From positions 1 to 64,000 of the IMG/VR virus record IMGVR_UViG_3300025096_003663: a DNA stretch of 64,000 nt, one strand, 5' to 3'. Shown piece after piece: positions 60,336 to 64,000 of this stretch. A model generated the notes under the pieces. It was not told where the DNA came from, did not search any database, and saw only the letters and a program-made list of their open reading frames with translations. A program made the translations under genes and the position numbers. The DNA comes from a virus. Numbering within the stretch: the first letter of the stretch is position 1; each line of letters begins with the position of its first letter.

Positions 60336-61274
60336 ATGGCTTTTTTGGATAATTCTGGAGATATTATATTAGATGCGGTGCTGACCGATACGGGCAGGCT
60401 CCGGCTAGCACGAGGCGACGGCTCGTTTAGAATAGCGAAGTTCGCACTAGGCGACGACGAAATCGACTACGGGAAATACAACGCCAACAATCTAAGCGGC
60501 AGCGCCTACTACGATTTAGACATCCTCAAGACACCAGTCTTCGAGGCATTCACAAACAATGCTTCAAACATGCAATCTAAACTAATCTCAATCGCTAGAA
60601 CGAATTTATTGTATCTTCCGGTAATAAAGAAAAACACCCGAGATGCCTCAACAGCTATGTATTCCGACTCTGATGTCTCTAATTTATTTTTAGTTAGTGT
60701 CGATAATACAACCACTACAGCGATTAAGAATTGGGAACCAGATACTCAGGGCATTCTCTTCCCGACGGATAGTTCCAATGCCCATATTCGCTTAGATCAG
60801 GGGCTCGATACTGATCAGCTAACTGCTGCAAACCCTATCGACGCCGATCTTAAAGAGACACAATATATCGTAGAGATGGATAATCGATTTGGATATCTAC
60901 TGTCAAAGACGAACGAGAAAGCAGATATTTCCTTTGTTGATGATGATAGCATAGCTAGTTATTTCCTATCCCAAGGGGTTGTTAGTAGCAACTTTATCAA
61001 GAATATGGAACCTAACAGTACGGACGGCAGCAATAAGGCAGGTTCCAGTTTGGCGGGACCGAGAGGAACGAAACTAACGACGAAGATTCGGGCATCTACC
61101 GATCTTTCTTCCACAACATTCTTGTTCTCCAAGCTTGGCTCGACAATGACTCTCCCGACTGGAACGGGTGGTTCGGCTGAAACTTATCTTACCATAGATA
61201 CTGTACTAAAAGTTACCGGGGCAACTACAGGATACAAAATTGATGTGCCCGTTAGGTACATTAAAAAGCAATAG
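60336..61274 (+). CDS. Virion structural protein, 312 aa
   Basis: Start at ATG 60336, 6-7 bases after AGGAGTG; the GTG at 60327 lies within that ribosome site. AFLDNSGDIILDAVLTDTGR and the following LARGDGSFRIAKFALGDDEI are characteristic of a conserved marine T4-like structural protein. The end (KIDVPVRYIKKQ) is beta-rich. First of three similar-sized virion genes in a row. Confidence 0.65.
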   Translation: MAFLDNSGDIILDAVLTDTGRLRLARGDGSFRIAKFALGDDEIDYGKYNANNLSGSAYYDLDILKTPVFEAFTNNASNMQSKLISIARTNLLYLPVIKKNTRDASTAMYSDSDVSNLFLVSVDNTTTTAIKNWEPDTQGILFPTDSSNAHIRLDQGLDTDQLTAANPIDADLKETQYIVEMDNRFGYLLSKTNEKADISFVDDDSIASYFLSQGVVSSNFIKNMEPNSTDGSNKAGSSLAGPRGTKLTTKIRASTDLSSTTFLFSKLGSTMTLPTGTGGSAETYLTIDTVLKVTGATTGYKIDVPVRYIKKQ

Positions 61275-61284
61275 AGGTTAAATA

Positions 61285-62325
61285 ATGGCAACAGTTTATA
61301 AAACATTTCTCAATAACGATGTCGCTTCGACACGAACTTTACTACACGAATCGGTCCCGGTCACGGGCACCATCGTCTCAGGCACATACGCCGACACTAA
61401 CATCAAGAACTACTCCCACGGACTCTTCCAGTCTGTGTATGACTATCCATACCTTAGTTCGTCAGCGAATCACATCTTTGATATCACATGCGGATACTCT
61501 AGCACTTCTCCATTATCCGCCTCCGCTGTAACAGACGGTGTTGCTGCTAGCGACATTAAAGACAAAATCAATATGTACAACCAGATGGCTCAAGTTCTAG
61601 TAGGGCACGATGTCGAAGGAAATATCCAAGAGTTCGATCAGGACGGAGATATTTCAGGCGGCGGCACTAAGATGAAAGAAGCCTATGTTCTAAACTTCGC
61701 TCGCCTCTTGACAAAAGACGAAATAAAGAAGGGCTCGTTTTCTCTCAAGGTTGCCACAGGCTCGGCAAACGATCCGGTTGACTTCGCAGACTTGCTGACG
61801 ATATCTGACTACGGAGCGGAAAACGATTATCGAGTAAACTCACCAGCAGCAGAATATGGAATTCTGTATACATCATCTGCTACTCCAAGCTCAGACTCTG
61901 GGGTTGGACTGCTGTATTATCAAGCTGGAGTTGCTGTGCTTACAGCATCACTTTTCGACGGTGCCCTGCTGGCTGACTCTGAAACATATACTGGCTCTCT
62001 CTCGGCATCCAACATTCAGTCTAATGCTGATGCTATTCGAGCCAGGATCTACGATGTGGCATACAATAATACGACAGAACTAAACTCATCAGTTTATTTT
62101 TGCCGAGTGAATCACAACGAGTTTAACTATAGTGCTAATCCTACATACCTGAGCAGCAGTAAGATCGTAGTGAAAGACCAAGCCACGGATGCTCCTGTTT
62201 CGTATACGACTACTGTCGGACTGTATTCTGCCGATAATGAACTTTTAGCAGTCGCGAAAGTTTCGGAGCCTCTTAAGAAGGATCCGACGAATGAGCTGAT
62301 TCTTCGGGTAAGACTAGATTACTAG
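61285..62325 (+). CDS. Virion structural protein, 346 aa
   Basis: Starts 10 bases after the previous stop with GAGGTTAAATA upstream. Beta-rich. Ends with a segment NELLAVAKVSEPLKKDP then ELILRVRLDY which corresponds to the end of the following protein (NLIGIAKLATPVRKREN then FTFKMKMDF), showing that the two are diverged paralogues. Part of the tail/fibre block. Confidence 0.65.
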   Translation: MATVYKTFLNNDVASTRTLLHESVPVTGTIVSGTYADTNIKNYSHGLFQSVYDYPYLSSSANHIFDITCGYSSTSPLSASAVTDGVAASDIKDKINMYNQMAQVLVGHDVEGNIQEFDQDGDISGGGTKMKEAYVLNFARLLTKDEIKKGSFSLKVATGSANDPVDFADLLTISDYGAENDYRVNSPAAEYGILYTSSATPSSDSGVGLLYYQAGVAVLTASLFDGALLADSETYTGSLSASNIQSNADAIRARIYDVAYNNTTELNSSVYFCRVNHNEFNYSANPTYLSSSKIVVKDQATDAPVSYTTTVGLYSADNELLAVAKVSEPLKKDPTNELILRVRLDY

Positions 62326-62336
62326 AAACATGAATT

Positions 62337-63455
62337 ATGTCGTTTTACAAATTCGATCCTAGCGATATTCTCTACAACAGGATAAGAACTTATCCTCGGG
62401 TCCACTTTGATATTCACACGGGCTCGATATATTATAACGAGAATGTCAACAAGTTTGGAACCCCAAACGGAAATGTATCACTCCAGGAGCTAGCTACACT
62501 GAAAGCATCTGGGGGAGACTATTATACTTTCGTTACGAAGGATAGTGGACTTGCAGCTTTCAATACTGTATCCACCACGGCTTTTAACGGACTGAGTTTT
62601 GGCGATGTGATTACTTCGTCTCTCCCACAAACAGCTTCGATCTCTATTGAATACCACGAAGAGGGAGACAGTCGCCTTCACATTGATGCTCTGAGAACTC
62701 ACACGGACAACTATACTTACCTAAGCAATCATTATGCTTTTAGTTCCTCTTTAGGAGATAAGGACACACAATCGCTAACATTGGTGAGCTTCCCGTCCAT
62801 TTTCTACGGCTCATCTATCAAGAAGGGGAGTGTAGATTTAAAATTTTATATCACTGGAACACTGATCGGGCAACTTAGAGATGAATACGAAAACGGCGAA
62901 CTTATACAAGTTGGTCCGCCTGGTAGCACGGGGTCGGGGAGTGTTGCCGGTGTAGCATACTACGGAGAGGGGCTTCTCCTCCTCACGGGAAGCTGGAACA
63001 TCACAGAAGAGTCTCAAGATTTTTATGACGGACTGGATTATCCAAAGTGGAAGTATTTTGCCTCGCCAGGAATTCCGCCATTCCCAGAAACAGAATCAAC
63101 GAATTATTCGATTGATCTCAGCGGCACGAACTATGTTCCAGTGGTTACAATGTTGGCTCATGCTAAAAAGGCTCATCTAAACCACTCGAACAATCCCACG
63201 GTCATTACTTATGGACAAGCTAATACCAGAGACACTGGAACTCTTGGGTTTTATGAGCGAACGGACTTAGATATTAAAAATGTAGCCAAATACCCGTATA
63301 ATGAAGATACGGGCTCTTTTAAGAAAGAAACATATGTCTCCAAAATTGGAATATACGACGAAAACAGAAACTTGATTGGGATTGCAAAACTGGCAACCCC
63401 AGTAAGAAAAAGAGAAAATGATAACTTCACTTTCAAAATGAAAATGGATTTTTAG
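62337..63455 (+). CDS. Virion structural protein, 372 aa
   Basis: Beta-rich protein whose C-terminus is related to that of 61285-62325 (see that entry). A Gly-rich loop (GPPGSTGSGSVAGVAYYG) lies near residue 200. The stop overlaps the first base of the next gene (taGTG). Likely tail or fibre component; no catalytic motif. Confidence 0.65.
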   Translation: MSFYKFDPSDILYNRIRTYPRVHFDIHTGSIYYNENVNKFGTPNGNVSLQELATLKASGGDYYTFVTKDSGLAAFNTVSTTAFNGLSFGDVITSSLPQTASISIEYHEEGDSRLHIDALRTHTDNYTYLSNHYAFSSSLGDKDTQSLTLVSFPSIFYGSSIKKGSVDLKFYITGTLIGQLRDEYENGELIQVGPPGSTGSGSVAGVAYYGEGLLLLTGSWNITEESQDFYDGLDYPKWKYFASPGIPPFPETESTNYSIDLSGTNYVPVVTMLAHAKKAHLNHSNNPTVITYGQANTRDTGTLGFYERTDLDIKNVAKYPYNEDTGSFKKETYVSKIGIYDENRNLIGIAKLATPVRKRENDNFTFKMKMDF

Positions 63456-63973
63456 TGTTATTAGGATTAGATATTTCAACAAGCATCACGGGATTATGTG
63501 TTCTGGATGCTAGCGGCACCATTGTTCACTCTGACTATATTGATATGAGAAAAGAGAAATCTTTTTACGAAAAAGTGAAGAAGGCAAAAGACATCATTGC
63601 CGCCACAATAAAAGAGCATAACATAAAAGAAGTCTGGATAGAACAATCTCTCCAGGCTTTCCGTCCCGGATTGAGCTCGGCGAAAACCCTGCTTACGCTG
63701 GCTAAGTTCAACGGCATCTTGTCGTGGACAATTTGGGAATCAGGAATCGAGCCAAATTATGTTGGAGCGAGCACAGCAAGAAAATCTTGTGGGATCAAAG
63801 TCCCGAGAGGAGAGAAGGCAAAAAATGTTGTAGTGAACTTTTTACTTGACAACGAGCCCTGTTTTGAGGTAGAATATACAAAGTTCGGAAATGTCAAACA
63901 ACATTTTTTTGATATTGCCGATGCTATCATAGTAGCGAAAGCAGGTTTTACATGTCACACGAAGAAAAGCTAG
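63455..63973 (+). CDS. RuvC-like Holliday-junction resolvase
   Basis: GTG start overlapping the preceding stop by one base. 172 residues with the RNase H fold acidic set: Asp6 in LLGLDISTS, Glu63 in EVWIEQSL, and FFDIADAIIVAK carrying Asp153 and Asp156. The family length is typical for RuvC. It resolves recombination intermediates and helps package or debranch phage DNA. Marks the return from virion genes to DNA metabolism. The next gene starts inside it, overlapping by 22 bases. Confidence 0.8.
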   Translation: MLLGLDISTSITGLCVLDASGTIVHSDYIDMRKEKSFYEKVKKAKDIIAATIKEHNIKEVWIEQSLQAFRPGLSSAKTLLTLAKFNGILSWTIWESGIEPNYVGASTARKSCGIKVPRGEKAKNVVVNFLLDNEPCFEVEYTKFGNVKQHFFDIADAIIVAKAGFTCHTKKS

Positions 63974-64000
63974 ACACCCTCAAGAATGTCTTGTCTTTCT
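63952..64000 (+). CDS. Start of a further gene, truncated at the window end
   Basis: ATG at 63952 within the end of the RuvC-like gene; the frame is open to the end of the window and reads MSHEEKLDTLKNVLSF. The start is only supported by the overlap habit of the genome. Product unknown. Confidence 0.4.
   Translation, partial: MSHEEKLDTLKNVLSF

Overview
The window is a nearly fully coding stretch of a large, tailed, contractile-tail (T4-like myovirus) phage genome, most likely marine. The phage assignment rests on a gp25-like baseplate wedge protein (36150-36521), a gp6/J-like baseplate protein (36538-38331), a beta-helix spike protein (27296-28195), a gp55-like late sigma factor (25067-25768), a PIN-PhoH ATPase, a RuvC-like resolvase and a series of very large virion proteins. 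Nearly all genes lie on the + strand with 1-26 bp overlaps or very short gaps; no integrase, no transposase and no gene-free stretch above 300 bases was seen. The host cannot be named from sequence. The sugar-nucleotide genes and the lipoprotein signal point to a Gram-negative heterotroph.

Layout: (a) 1-4468, small charged or coiled-coil proteins and a 942-aa fusion of an ATP-dependent ligase-like domain with an HxGH nucleotidylyltransferase domain. (b) 4477-8870, a Fis-like HTH protein, a second HxGH nucleotidylyltransferase, tRNA-Ile(UAU), then complete malate synthase (aceB) and isocitrate lyase (aceA) genes and an FmdB-like zinc ribbon. (c) 8872-13428, a trypsin-like lipoprotein on the opposite strand, PIN-PhoH, an HEXXH metallopeptidase and a Cas4/RecB-like nuclease. 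(d) 13430-24371, a surface-polysaccharide module: four glycosyltransferase-type genes, a formyltransferase, two methyltransferases, a DegT-type sugar aminotransferase, GDP-fucose synthase, GDP-mannose 4,6-dehydratase and a mannose-6-phosphate-isomerase-type cupin. (e) 24385-26069, small proteins and the late sigma factor. (f) 26062-63455, baseplate, spike, fibre and other virion genes, including two seven-bladed FG-GAP-type propellers and a LamG domain nested inside another LamG domain. (g) 63455-64000, RuvC-like resolvase and the start of another gene.

The most striking content is the pair aceB-aceA: a phage-carried, apparently intact glyoxylate bypass with its catalytic residues preserved, directly downstream of a tRNA gene and inside continuous phage gene context. 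Together the two enzymes would convert isocitrate plus acetyl-CoA to succinate and malate, sparing the two decarboxylation steps of the TCA cycle during infection. The sugar module can draw on host GDP-mannose, make GDP-4-keto-6-deoxymannose (Gmd), and split it toward GDP-fucose (Fcl) or a 4-amino sugar such as perosamine (DegT), which the formyltransferase could N-formylate. The glycosyltransferases could then place these sugars on the host surface or on virion proteins. These functional links are inference from family membership and gene order; no searches were run.
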